Source: Glossina fuscipes
Lineage: Eukaryota; Arthropoda; Insecta; Diptera; Glossinidae
Direction: 5' to 3'
Length of the DNA stretch: 64,000 nt
NCBI RefSeq assembly: GCF_014805625.2
Contig: NW_023998416.1
Span: forward strand, 15,457,811-15,521,810
The notes beneath the pieces are model-generated. The model had not been told where the DNA came from. It saw only the letters and a list, made by a program, of their open reading frames with translations, and made no database searches. Of the stretch, positions 49,576-62,064 are shown piece by piece (positions within the stretch are counted from its first letter, which is position 1; each line of letters opens with the position of its first letter). The translations under genes and the position numbers were made by a program.

Positions 49576-52379
49576 CAATTCAAATATAGTTCCCATCCAT
49601 ATGAGTGTCAAAAAAAGCGCACGTCTAGGCTATTTGATGTCAGAGATTCTTGCTTTTTATATTAATTCCCATTATCGGTAATGATTTTCATTTATTTATT
49701 GTCAATAAGTTTACAAACTAAAGATTTAAAGCCTGCCAGATAACTTAGATTATATGTTCGCCTGTATTGAAAATTATACCGGACGTGAGATTTGAAACCG
49801 CAATCATTGAGCTTTTGACATTTATCATATATTTCGATAAATCAGATAACTTTTGAATACTTTTTCTTCTTCTTTAAATCTAAATGCGGATGATCGGTTG
49901 TCAAAATTTTTCGAGAAATTTTCTTATATTGAAATATTTTTCGTTTTCATCCGCATATGTTTTGAAACGAAAATGTAATGATTATAAATGACATATCAAG
50001 CAAATGCAATACAAAGTTGAAGCGAACAAATAGACTTTAAAAATTTTCCATAGTTCTTTACTTTACCAACTTATATATATTACTATACTATATTTATTAA
50101 TTTATAAGTGATAACAACTTCTCCTTGAAGTGAAGTTACATGTGAAGAAGAAAACTTTACTTCAATCAGATATACTAACCTTTTCTTTAGGCAAAAAGTT
50201 GAATTGTTTTGATTAACTAAAGACTGCGAATCAATGTTTGTTCATATATCTGCTTAAAAAAGCAAGTCAAGGACACACCAGCTATAAACTTCATATCCTG
50301 TGCTATAGAACGTCGCTTGAAGCCAAATGTATGCCATTGTTATTGGGATGAAGGTGTTAGTTCCTCTTCGTACTTTTTGTTTACAGCGTTCACGACCAAA
50401 AAACGTCGTTTCTTTTGTTATACTCAGAGATAGATAGGCGCCGTGTATGTATACATTTATATGCTTGAGTTCTTTTTAATAATTCCCAAGTTTTAATTCC
50501 GCCTTACATGTCCTTTCATTTATACGATTGTTGCTGAGGATTTCAAAATTGCAATCTTCCCATCTATACTGTATAATAATAAAGATTTCATTAAGCGCTC
50601 GCGAAAAATGTTGAAAACCATTTTTTCTTTTTCGCCAAAATTAAATAAAGATTTTTTCTTTTTTACTTTTGAAGCGTTTTTTTTTTTTTTTTTTTTTCAA
50701 TTTTTAAGAATTTTAAAAATAAAACAATTGTTACTAATGTTAGTAATGAAAATTATATGATGTGTAAGATATTTACTAATCTATAAAAAGCCCAAAACTT
50801 ATATTATAAATAGAGCGGATAATATAGATAAAGAAGATTGTAGAAAAATAATTATTATATAAAAGATTTAAATATTAAGTAAGAGAATTTGGGAGAAAAT
50901 ATATTAGTTTAATATTACATTAAAAAAATGAAATAGAAACAAAAAAAATAAAAAAAAAAAAAAATATGAATGCCAGGTAAATATAAAAAGGAGATAAATA
51001 TTTATAATGTTAAATGAAAGAAAAAAAGAAAATAAACTAAGTTACATTAAGTTAAATAAAAGGTACGTTGTCTTTTTTTCAAAGCGGCTTAATAAACGTT
51101 CGTGTGCTTTGCCTATGTATATATATATGTGTATATATTTGTATATGTATATATAGATATATGTACATGTATAAGCGAAAAAATGCAATAAATACAAATT
51201 AAGGAAGTGGCGCAGGATGGCATTGCACTTGACTTGTATAAATAATGGTTTAGAAGGTAAGCGACCTCCTCGTCCCCAACGTTATACAACGGGAACGGTA
51301 TCAGCTGCGCTTCAATAATTAACGATCGGCAGTCTTTGGTGAGTATCGTGAAGGATCACATTACTTTTGTTGCGAACCTTTTTAAGGGGTTTTTGACTCG
51401 CCCTGATATTTATTTTCCGTTGGGTTATGCAACTTACGTTTAATAAATGAATGATGGGACGTGACGAAAGTTCTAGCAATTTTGTCATTATTGCCGCAAA
51501 ACTTATCTAAATACAGCAAAAGGATATCGACTAATTTGTCTAGCACTAGCAAGCCACAAGCAAGATCAGTTAGTGAATTACTTCATGATATTTATGGATT
51601 TCACCATACCTACGTAATAGTGAAATCTTCACCTTCCTTCAAAATTTTGTCTGTTGAATAATTTTGCACACGTTACTGTCTTCGTCTTTATCATAATTTC
51701 TTCCCAAGTGTATTATTATTATTATTATCATTATATATATTATGAGGAGATATTGTGTTAACGAGACCTTGGGTCGAAAAATCAAATAAACAATACCATC
51801 ATTAAGGAAGCGGTTGTTATGCTGGTTGACAATTTAATACCGGTATGAGTATTAAATCCTACCCGTGTTAAAACAAAGCTCTACAAAGATGGGAGTATAA
51901 AAGTGTCGCAAAAAACCTAATTTGTGGTAGACCGTGGAGAAAAAGTGCGAAAGTCAAGTTCAGTTTGCAAATCTATTGGAAGCGTGAGCAAGAAAAAATG
52001 TATGTCAGAGTGTTTCTGCAAGCAATTTGATGCAATCTTTATAGATCCGGAAAATTCACGTGGCTGCACTCCAAAACGCAAAGCATACTGTTAACATTGC
52101 AAGAGCTAAACCATTATTACGGCAGCCTAGAAGACTCTCATTAGCGGAAAGAGGAGAAGGGCTTAACAATTACTAAAAGTATGCTTCGAATTTACTTTAT
52201 TGAAGTTCTTTTCTTGTAGAAAACACTTTGATTTTATTTGCTTTTTGTGTTTGCGTATTAAAAGAACACCAATGAACTTTTACTAAGAAGCAGTATTTTG
52301 CAAATGAAACTTAGTTCCTGCGATCATCGAACATGAACAAATTGCACGTGTTTCGTACGCATATTCAAAGCAAGCATAA

Positions 52380-52815
52380 TTATTAGGTGGTTGCGTATAT
52401 TTTGATCAGTGACATCTATTGGCGGCAACGAGAACGCGTTGCGAATAAAATAACAGATGTCTACCGATATCAATTGAACAAATTGAACGAGGGATTATTG
52501 TAAAAAAGATCAGCAAGCGTTATTAAGAGACGCAAACTGATGCTCTTGCATGATAAGGCTCGGCCATACGTTGTAAGAGCTGTCACGGCTGTACTATTGA
52601 GCTCGAATGGGAAGTTCTGCGGCATTGAGCTTTCTCACCAGACACAGCGCCTTCTGATTACCACTTGTGTAAATCGATGCAGCATGCATTGCTTGATTGG
52701 CATGCGGTATCGAAATGCTGACGAAGTGCGATGATTGGATTTCTGTCAAACCGATGTCGTTCTTTCGACACGATATCGCCATGTTGTCAGGAAGATGAGA
52801 AAAAGTTGTAGAAAG
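52380..52815 (+). pseudogene. Mariner (Tc1/mariner, DD34D) transposase relic
   Basis: From 52453 one frame reads TDVYRYQLNKLNEGLL, a stop, then KRRKLMLLHDKARPYVVRAV, matching the mariner block around the second catalytic Asp (HDNARPH). After a frameshift near 52600 the next frame reads EWEVLR, a stop, then FSPDTAPSDYHLCKSMQHAL, the mariner block with the third Asp (SPDLAPSDYHLF). At least three stops and one frameshift make it dead. Terminal inverted repeats were not found, so the element's ends are undefined. Confidence 0.85.
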
Positions 52816-53204
52816 TGAAAATATTTTGTTTAATAATAAACACTGTGCACTGCGCCAATTTTTCTCAAAGTTTTTCAAGTGAAAAAATGATCACAACTCA
52901 TGCAAACACTTAATTATCTAACGCATGTCATTAACATGTTTGCAAAATTATTGTTTAAGTTTTCTGACTCGTAAGATTATGTCAGTGTAAAGAGTTCAAT
53001 TTTAATTATCTTATGAGAGTTTACTTAATAAATGTTATGCACATGTATGTCAGAAACCTTTCCGGTCAAGTTATTTACAATTACATAATTTTTACATCAA
53101 AACTTGAGCTGTTGAATATTCTTCTTAGATATTAAATGGTTTGTCTATGATATAATATTCTTATCATTAGAAAATGAATTGCGGAACAAGTAAAAACGTT
53201 ATAG

Positions 53205-53480
53205 TCGGCCGCGGCTTAGCACTAAATACCCTACATCACTTCACTTAATATAACTATGCATATAACGATTTTTCAAAATAAAGCGTTATATGGGAAGTGG
53301 TGGAACAAGTAGTTCGATCCGAACCATTTTCAATAATGTTCATCACAATATTTTATAAACCGTGACCTGTAAGTTGATCACAAGAAAACAGCCAGATACA
53401 TGAACTTAGATCGATCTGTATAAAAAAAGTTATGCTTATCTCAAGTCTATCTGGGCGCTGAGTATATCGTACAAATTTAA
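53205..53480. repeat. Dispersed fly repeat fragment
   Basis: AGTCGGCCGCGGCTTAGCAC ... ATACCCTACATCACTTCAC resembles the terminal segment of the element at 62.08 kb (GCCGACTATTCGATACCCTACA). The downstream part includes ATCTCAAGTCTATCTGG. Non-coding. Confidence 0.4.
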
Positions 53481-54196
53481 CATACCCGATATCACAAGTG
53501 ATGTAAAAGTTCTAAGTTCTACTTCTTGATTGACATTCGTCGTCAGATGCGCAAGAACATATTGCCACATGTATGTGCCACCCTATTGCTAAATATTGGA
53601 AACGTTGAGCCAGAAAGCATAACGATATGTAAAACTTGGTGTATTACTCCTTAAAGTCAATCGAATGAAACAAAGTCAAGAGAATCCAAATTGTCATATA
53701 TGTTTCGGATCCATCTCGCCTACGGCTGGCATATTTTCCAAAGTCATCCGAAAATTCAAGATGCAATACATCGATTGCGTGCCTGTGATCTTATCAGTGG
53801 ATCAAAAGTAAATCAAGAATTCTGCTTCACGGCAGCAAGCATCGTAGATTCATCGAAAAGCAAATAGGGATTTCTTGTTACATATTAACTAAGCAATTTG
53901 ATTTCAAAATTCATTGATAAACAACAGTTATTATTAATTTTGACTCTAATCCCTTCAAACTTTATTGTAAAAAAAAAAAAAAAAAAATAATAATAAAGAA
54001 GAAAACAAAAGCAAAAAAAAAAAAAAAACAGAAGCCAAACTTACTCAACTTGCTGAACTCTCAACAGCACAATACAATGAAGTTTGATAGTACCGTGAAG
54101 AGCTGACAGCAAAACAGTAATGCACACATTTTAACATGTGTATTTCAAGTATTTAAAGCAAGTACGTGAGTGTGGCAAGAAAACAGCAAGTGCAGG

Positions 54197-54260
54197 TAAT
54201 GATAATAATGAAAATAATGACGATAATCATGATAATGATGACGATAATAATGACGACGAT
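54197..54260. repeat. (GAT/AAT/GAC)n trinucleotide-type repeat
   Basis: Imperfect run of AAT, GAT and GAC units about 500 bp upstream of the Phlpp start codon. It would encode Asp/Asn if translated, but there is no sign that it is in a coding exon. Confidence 0.7.
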
Positions 54261-54683
54261 CTAAAGACGGTAATGGTGACTTCTTTTACTATAAGCGAAA
54301 AAATCTTTGAGGCGTAACATGTTAACTTTTGAAGTTATTTTTAGTTCAAATTTGTCTGCGTTCAGTTAAAGACGTATTCATAGCTATAGAAAAACAAAAA
54401 AAAAAAAAAAAAAATGTAAAAATAATATATGAAAATCCAAAATGTATTTATATAAAAATCCAAATAAAACATTTTTCAAATAAAAATTACAAAATCATAA
54501 TTTGAAAAACGTATTCAAATTACTTTAAACGTTTTCCAATTCACTTCTACAATAATAAATAATTCACTTCATCTGAAGGATTATTCAAGCGTAACAATTA
54601 CGAGATAATAATTTTATGCAAAACATACTTCAATAGTGAAGATCATAGGCAAAATCAAACCGAGCATTGTTCGAGTTATAACA

Positions 54684-54715
<32 letters not shown>

Positions 54716-54752
54716 AAAAAGGAAAAGGAAAAAAGCAGTAAAACTCTCGATT

Positions 54753-57700
54753 ATGTTTAAGGCCACGAAACTTTTAAAGAAATCCTCACAAAGTTTCTAC
54801 AAAACGAAATTAGAAATGAAATCGAATGAGAAGAATGAGCCAGAAAATGAACGTGAATTAGTTGCAGCAACAACTGTGGAGGTTAATAATTCCGAACCTT
54901 TAAAACAATTTAGTTTAAAAGGAAATCAATTAAGCGGCAGTATATTAATTGGAAATTATACTGTAAGTAACAAAATGTATGTAACACTATTAGTATGAAA
55001 CCGCTATTTGTGTCAATACTAATCTTCCGTTCTACAAATCGTATCAACAGTTTCTCCTCGCTATATGTAATTATGTAATTGTATTGCGCGCAAGCGTAAA
55101 TGTTTGTTACTCACTGCAAAAATGCAAAAAAAAAAAAAAAAAAAAAAAAAAGAAAAAAGCTGTTATTTATAATTGGAGTATACACATGCTATCTAATAAG
55201 AACGTAAGAAGGTTTTGTTATTCTCCAATTCCAACTAACTCATATAACAACAACATGGTAAACAAAAGATTTTCATATTTTTTTTTCTTCTTCTTCACAT
55301 TTCACGTTTCATAATAATTTTAAAAATTTATGCACAGCAATAGTAGGTAGGTAGTAGCAGTAGCAGTTTCTTAAGCCAGGGATATCTTCAATGTAAATAA
55401 AAGTTTGTGTTAGGTTGTGTCAAAACAAATAAATTTTAATATAATAAAGACAAAGTATTTTATTTTATTTAGGGAGACTGTCTTACTTGACGACCGGTCA
55501 GGACAATAATTTTTTTTTTTAATTATTAAGCTTTGTGATTATTAATTGTTTATATATGCGTTAAGCGTTAATTTTGTTGATTCAATTCTTGCCAATTTGA
55601 TGGTTGAAAGAGTAGGGGAAAGTTAAGTATATGAAGGTTTCTTTTTAAAATCTTTCAAAAATATATATGCAGATAATTTTGTGCTTTCTCGATACATTCC
55701 ATATTGATGCATTCATTTTTGTGCTCTCGCATGAGACAAACTCAATGTAATGACAAAGCGTAAGAGAGATTACATTCGCCTCGGACTCTACTTTTATATA
55801 GCTATCTCGCATTTGTTTTTATATGCACTTATGCACGAGCACTGCTTTTATCAAGTTTGTCAAACGTTTGTAACGCATACAAGTAGTCAATGAAACTCCA
55901 AAAAGTGTACACGAAACTTGCTCTTTCGTCTCTTAGAAGGATAGCATTGATCTTAAAACTTGCCTTGTCCTTATCATGTATTGCATAAGTCAACGTATCA
56001 AGTAAATCAAGCTGAGAGCTTGCGTTCACAATTGGTAACAATTCCCTTTTTGACATATTACGATAGTCAGCAATTACACAAGAATTTCGCATATCATAGA
56101 GGAGTTGAGGCATGAGATACTTGCAGCTGAAAACAATAATTAAAAAGTGGCCATAATTCGTCCACAATCACGTTCACAGGTATTTATGTGGCAACCGGGA
56201 CAGACATTTAGGAGGATCATATATATATACAGATTAAACAAAGCAAATGAATTAATTCTCTTACAAGCAGGTTTATAATGTAGAATAGCTATCGAACCAG
56301 CATTTAGAGTAGGCATGGGCAACCGCTAGCCCGTTGATCGGATCTGGCCTATCATGTCATCGTATCCGGGCAGCTACGTCTAAAGCTTCAGATAATTCAA
56401 TTTACTCGCAAATACCAATGCTGCAAATGAGTTCTAGTTTCACTACCTGCTCAGCTACCGGCTCAGCTCAGAAGTTATCAAATGTGAAATGTGTTTTTTT
56501 TTCTACTCATTAAGCCATAAAAAGGAGAAAGATTGATGCAGAATACCGCATTCTTAATAATAGCTATACTCTGCTGTGATCCCCGCCGTGATATGGAAAT
56601 TAAGATGGGGCAGTTAATGGAAAAAGTTGCTCATCCCTGACTTAGAGCCAACTAAAACGCCAGTAAATAATGGACACACATGTTTAAGTTCCATTTTTTG
56701 TACAGTATACGTGGACCTTTTTATCGTGTGTCTATTGAGTGTGTACGCCATAGGTTTATTTTTCGACCGATTTGGCTCGCCTTCAGCATCGACCTGCTTG
56801 CGATATTATACAGATAAGCAGAGGGATTGACAGACTGATTGACGAACAGATGGACATTTCTATGTGGCTTCCGAACTTGGTACATGTCCACAGTAAATAT
56901 ATATACATATGTATTATGTGGAGTCGCTGAAGTTTTCCTCTCGATGTTGCAAACGTTTTGACAAAACAGATGTGGCCCCATCCTTTGGTAGTGGGAAGAG
57001 TAACGCAGAGTTAATAAATCATAACATAATATATCAGAAAGGTGAACAGAAGAGTTTAAGGGAAAGTTTTTACACTTCTTCAGAATTTGCTCAATAATTT
57101 GCTCATCGGTAGTGACTTCACATTGCACTTAATTACAGTTTATTCATGACGTTCTAATGTGCATTAGAATAAATTAGAAATGAACTTAAAAGTACAGTTT
57201 TTCTGTACAAGTTAGTAACCCGATCGGAAATGATTGGGATCAGGATGGGTTTCGGATACGTTTTCATTGTGTTTCTTCGAATTTAGCTCAGTTTCCAATT
57301 CATTGCAATCGTACATGTGGACATCTGCTAATCACATTTTCGCCTTTAGTCCAGTAAGAAATATGTATTTCCTTCTGACCTTCACTTTCTTTTCTTTATC
57401 CTTATGGGTGTTGGTTTATTGTGAGAGAGCAAAGTTATTCACGAAGGAGATCTTTTTGATCTCCAACAGCAACGATGTTGCTTCGGACTTAAATAAGGAA
57501 CGCCGAAGAGATTTTAATTTTTGGAATCCTGTTGACGTTAGCGGCCATATTTCCTTATAGGGAAAAAACCCGATTCTGTAAATGTGCCATAAAATTTGAT
57601 TTCGAAGCGCATATAGTGAAGGCCAAGTATTTACTATGATTGGTTGGACTTAAGTTTAATAATGCACCCATTTATTTGACTACAGAGCACCTGTAGTTTA

Positions 57701-60700
57701 CATGATTCCATTAGAATATACGGTCTTTCGTTGTCATACTTAGAAAGAATTTTGTACGGAGAAGACTTTCATCACGTCGTGTGGCTTTTTCAGGAATGTG
57801 TTTACCGCTTGATAATTAAGAATAAAGGATTATTTGTAGTTTCCTCCTGGCTGTGTTGCCTTCTGCTTGGTGGGCCAGTTACCGTGTGTTTAAAATATTT
57901 TTCACAGAAGGCTTGCGGATTCTCAATAACATCGAGGCTCGAAATTTAGTTTAGAGGAAGAACAAAGATTTGTAATAAAGAAGAGGTGTTAGTGAAAGTT
58001 TTTAATTTTTATGTTGGTTTTACAGCTCTCTCCATAAAGAATACAACTGTGTTGGTTTTTATACCCGACACTAACTGCGGCGCAAGGTGCATACAATACC
58101 CAGAAAGATTTGTCCCATCTTTTATTATACCGAGAGTAATTGCACATAGATTGATTTTGAATTGATTTACGTTTGTCTGTCTATCCGTCCATTTTGTTTT
58201 TTGTGTTCAACCTACAATTCGAAAAATTTGATATGCCTTGATGAACGTTATTAAAATTGGTTCAAATCGGACAACTTTTACGACCACTTGCCTTATTTTG
58301 AAAAGTTGTTATATGATTAACTGTAGAGTGTTGGAGGGTATTTAATAGTTGGTCGTGCTCCATTATAGTGTTCTTAGCTTTTTTTGGAATAAATTTTAAT
58401 ATTTTCAAGAGAAATTTTTGATTTTTAGAACAAGGCGGAAAAATATCTGACTACAAAACTATAGTTGCTTGCTTAGAACAAGCCGAGATAGTTGAGTTCT
58501 GAGCGTAGCTTGATAAAAGTAAGAAACATAAAGTATAAGTTTCTTAGGTAAAGTCTTGATACGACGGTAACAGATAAACAATGATTTCTGTTATTCACAA
58601 TACTCAGGAGTATTTTATGTGATCGCTTTAAATGAGCATGCATTTGGTAGTGGCTTGTAAAATCGAAAAAAACCTGGGTATAAAAGTTTACGTACATATT
58701 TTCAAGCTTAGAACGCTTTAATTTATTTTTCTCTCGTTTCTTTTACAATTTTTCTTTAAGTACTTGACCCAATTGGAAGTGAGTGAAAATGAAATGGAAG
58801 TATTGGATTTAAGTTCTTTAGCGCAATTGGAGACTTTAAAGTGCAGTCATAATAAATTAACGGAACTAATGATAAATGGCAACAATTTAGTTTCTTTACA
58901 AGCCGACAGCAATTGTAAGCATAACGAAGTATACAACATTTTTGCACAATTATGATCTTTATAAATAATTTCAAATTTATTTTTAGGTCTTCAACAAATT
59001 TCTGCTTCTCCCGTGCCCCAGAAACTCTGCCAAGTGAACATTTCGAATAATTATTTTACAGAATTACCGAAATGGCTGAACGAATGTGAACGTTTAGAAA
59101 ATCTAAATGCCAGTCATAATCAATTACAAAAAATTACTGATTTTATTTTGACTAGTAAAACGTCTGCCCTAAAATCTCTCAATTTGTCTTATAATCGTTT
59201 ACGGATAATTGAAAGATTATCGGGACGATTCGTCACGTTACAATCATTGCAATTACAGAGCAATGAACTGCAATTGTTAACCGATAATTTGTTCTCAATA
59301 ACGTATAAATGCTTGAAGGAATTAAATATATCATGCAATAAATTGCAAGTTCTTCCCCCATCATCAGTTGAGACGGCGACGAATGATGAAAATGCAGTTA
59401 TGGTGCTTGAAGACCTGAGGATTTCGAACAACAGTCTCGATGATCGAATATTTGCGACTTTATTTCGCGCCAAACGCTTGAAAGTACTCCACGTAGCTTA
59501 TAATAAAATTTCTACAATACCTGCAGATTTCCTAGACACTTGCAGCAGTTTGGAGGAATTAATGTTATCGGGTAATTTGTTGCAACAATTACCTGACGAA
59601 ATAAGTAAACTTAAATACTTGGAAGTGTTAAGGTTACATTCGAATCTATTGTTATCTATTCCCTCTTTAAATCAAATTTCGATGTTAAAAGTCTTAGATT
59701 TGGCTCACAATCATTTAAATCATTTGGATCTATTGAGTGTACTGCCCAGAAATTTAAAATATTTGGATTTATCATGCAATTTCCAATTGCAAGTAGACGA
59801 ACAGCAAGTGAAAATATGCCGCAATCAACGAAAATGGAGTTTGATAGATGTAACTGGGAAAAATCGCTCCAATTTACCAATCAATGGTCAAACGGAGCAA
59901 AGAGAATATAACTCTGCACAGAAACCCCCTTGGTTAATAGGCTTCTCAGAAACTCCTGGCAAATGTCGGAAACTCTTGGTAGCGCAATTAAGGGAAATGA
60001 AATTTCGTACGGACGAAGCCTTGTTGGGCATGTTTGCGATTGATGTGCCGGCATCAGGCTCTGCCACAAAAATGGCTCATATTATACCGAAGTTATTTCA
60101 ACAGGAACGTTCAATTAAGGATAACATAGGCCAGTATATGAAGTACACTTTGCTGGCTCTGCAAAAGAAATTAAACAATCAATCTATAGCAGATGCTATA
60201 CTTTGCCATATAGCCCGCGAGAATGCGCGAGGCAAGGATTTTGTAAGGTCACATAAAACCAAACGCTACATGCTTCGTGTAGCTAGCATAGGTGAAATTT
60301 CAGCCTATTTGATACGTCGCACAACCAATTTTCAACTCATTAATCAAGCCCAAGAAGGTTGCATACTTTCTTCCACAAAAACTTTACCGGATCCGACTGT
60401 AACTGAGTGTATCCTTAATAACGATGATGAGTATCTCGTGATCGGAAATGCCAATTTATGGTCAGTTATGGATGTTGACCGAGTAGCTCGGGAAATACGT
60501 AAAGAAGAAAATGTCATATTGGCTGCAAAAAGAATGCAAGATATCGCGCAAAGTTTTGGTGTCAAAGGCAATCTCAGCATTATTGTAGTACGTTTCAAGA
60601 ATATAGGCACCGATGTCGATTTTCTGATCAAAGAGTTAAAGCAAATTGTTAGAAAAAAGCCTCAACCTTTAAATCTCAGCAATAGCACTTCTGGATTCCC

Positions 60701-61538
60701 TAATGTTTGTAAGAGGACTTGTTGCGATCGTAGTTTAACATGCAGACATCGTTTCAGTGCGATACGTCCTTTGGTCGGTTTCGGTGCACGCAGCGATCGT
60801 TCTTCACCAAGTGGTCAAAGCGATCCACCTTTAAGTGTAGTTAATCAGAAATTGGAAAACGATGGCGAGTACATTTTGGCTCATGCTCGCGTCTTAGAAG
60901 AAACTACAGAAATGGAAATGTTAGATGAAACTGACTCAGCCCTCTCGGAAGAACAATTCAAATGCTGGGAATATATGTTAGAGCAAAATACTCAGCTATT
61001 ATTTGATAAGGAATTGAATACCATCTCGAAAACTTTCACGAAAAATCGCAATGCAATAGATCGGAAAATTAATAAAACTCCGGAACGTTTCGACTTGAAA
61101 TCCAGCCTCTTAAAATCTAACAATCAAAAATTCATATCGACTAGTTCGCCTCAGCTTTTGCATACAGAAGCGAAAAAACCGTATGGCACAAGTTCATATG
61201 CTTTCCAAACTAATAATGTTCATAATTATCATCAGCCCTCATTCCTGTCAAAACATTTCGGAAGTTCACGTTCTTTTGGTGCTGGATATAATTTATTTTC
61301 GGATGGTAAAAGTCGTGATTCTTTAGGTGGCGGCGGCGGCGGCGGCTTGTCAAAATTTAGTGGTGGACCTAATGCTGCGTACTTTGGCTCTTTACAACGT
61401 CTGATGCCGTATAATTTGGAATATGATTTCAATTTGACCCGAGAACGTTCAGTTCATGATGAAGACGACGACGATGATTTTAACGAGCAAGAGAATCGTA
61501 TACGTAAATATTGGGGTGTCGCTACCACCGAATTGTAA
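54753..61538 (+). CDS. Phlpp: PHLPP-type leucine-rich-repeat PP2C-like protein
   Basis: Orthologue of PHLPP, in mammals a phosphatase for AKT and PKC. Exons are 54753-54962, 58761-58914 and 58987-61538 (introns 3798 and 72 bp), encoding 971 aa. ATG 54753 is the first ATG in the open frame; the frame upstream is poly-Lys from an A run and starts only with GTG. Residues 55-400 are LRRs (LTQLEVSENEMEVLDL, ALKSLNLSYNRLRII, LKVLHVAYNKISTIP, LKVLDLAHNHL). A PP2C-like domain lies at about 437-660. The family motif GMFDG reads GMFAID (469-474), and GNANLW (608-613) and KGNLSIIVV lack the expected acidic ligands, so metal binding looks lost. The C terminus has a conserved block (SEEQFKCWEYMLEQNTQ), a Gly run and an acidic DEDDDDD stretch. 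No PH domain is present. AATAAA is at 61567. Confidence 0.94.
55829..56126 (-). CDS. Candidate terminal exon of an unidentified nested gene, or relic
   Basis: On the minus strand an acceptor-like TTATTGTTTTCAG (56139-56127) precedes a 98-codon open segment with the sense of a real protein: CKYLMPQLLYDMRNS, ELLPIVNASSQLDLLDTLTY, then DKASFKINAILLRDERASFV and a C terminus DKLDKSSARA. It needs a phase-2 donor; the nearest donor (GTAAGA at about 56262) would join through a stop codon, so no upstream exon was found. I do not recognise the family. It could be a nested gene or a transposon or gene fragment caught in the Phlpp intron. Confidence 0.3.
58055..58365. repeat. Nearly complete dispersed fly repeat in Phlpp intron 1
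   Basis: Starts with TTTATACCCGACACTAACTG and ends with GGAGGGTATTTAATAGTTGG, so TATACCC and GGGTATT form inverted ends. Internal landmarks are TTTGTCTGTCTATCCGTCC and TTAAAATTGGTTCAAATCGG. It has no ORF. It matches the layout of short non-autonomous elements widespread in fly genomes. Confidence 0.6.
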
Positions 61539-61566
61539 CGGTAACTTAGGTGCTAAAAATAATGTA

Positions 61567-61572
61567 AATAAA
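61567..61572 (+). terminator. Phlpp poly(A) signal
   Basis: AATAAA begins 29 bp after the Phlpp stop codon. It is the first canonical signal and would give a very short 3' UTR. Confidence 0.5.
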
Positions 61573-61784
61573 CCTTTGGGTTAATTTTAGATATAAGAGA
61601 ATTTCAAATCCCAAGTGTTGTAGAGTTTCAATAATTCCGACAGCCTTAGATGCTAGTGCTTTAAGACTTTGTAATACTCTATATAATAAGAGAATTTCCT
61701 AACCCACATCAGTTGAATTGCAAGGATTTATTAGGTTTGGATGAATGTATACATCACCCGCAAGGATTGGAGTTAGGCTCATTT

Positions 61785-61930
61785 ATTTTTGAATCGATCG
61801 ATTCAGAAAGTGATCTAAACTTGCATATCTGTCTTTGCGTCTGTCCATCTGCTGTCTATCCATGTATGTTTTTGTTCAATCTAAAGATCGTACACTTTAA
61901 GATATTTTAATGAAATTTAGTGCATCGACG
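61785..61930 (-). repeat. Dispersed fly repeat copy, minus orientation
   Basis: ATCGATCGATTCAGAAAGTG then TCTGTCTTTGCGTCTGTCC are the reverse complement of the GGACAGAC...GATTCTGA core seen in plus orientation at 62.69-62.75 kb. Confidence 0.5.
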
Positions 61931-62064
61931 TGATTTCGTCTACTTCCTACATAAGCATGAGTAACTGCATAAAGAGACGCGGTGTAGGCCAATTGACGGC
62001 GCGCCGTGGCCGACTATAATGTTTTCACTTGTTTATAATCCATGAAAAACAAAAAAAAAAATTA

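Larger units (their letters stand above)
45408..54752. other. AT-rich 3' flank of the ZCCHC14-like gene and intergenic DNA
   Basis: The first several kb probably include 3' UTR: strongly AT-rich, many A runs (47407, 47640, 48089) and scattered AATAAA. Also present are an A14-G18 block with a T47 run at 46.0-46.2 kb, a 20-bp minisatellite at 49.4 kb, a mariner relic at 52.4 kb and repeat fragments at 53.2-53.9 kb. No intact gene was seen. Confidence 0.55.
54963..58760 (+). other. Phlpp intron 1
   Basis: Donor GTAAGT after ACT and acceptor TTTCTTTAAG, phase 0. The intron contains a poly-A run at 55123-55151, a minus-strand exon-like ORF (55829-56126) and a dispersed repeat at 58.06-58.36 kb. 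Other open frames (57234-57560, 57731-57949) start with TTG and have no recognised domain. Confidence 0.85.

Noticed and set aside
51890..52140. Open segment with CGRPWRKSAKVKF-like translation, reminiscent of the CCDC86/Cgr1 GRPWK motif
   Set aside because: Interrupted by stops, the match is limited to a few residues, and it was not reproducible in a longer alignment by eye.
54636..54752. Poly-Lys N-terminal extension of Phlpp
   Set aside because: Begins with GTG and reads through an A-run; the first ATG at 54753 is the sensible start.
56721..57128. 135-codon minus-strand frame in Phlpp intron 1
   Set aside because: Starts with GTG, biased ends, no recognised domain; part may be repeat-derived.
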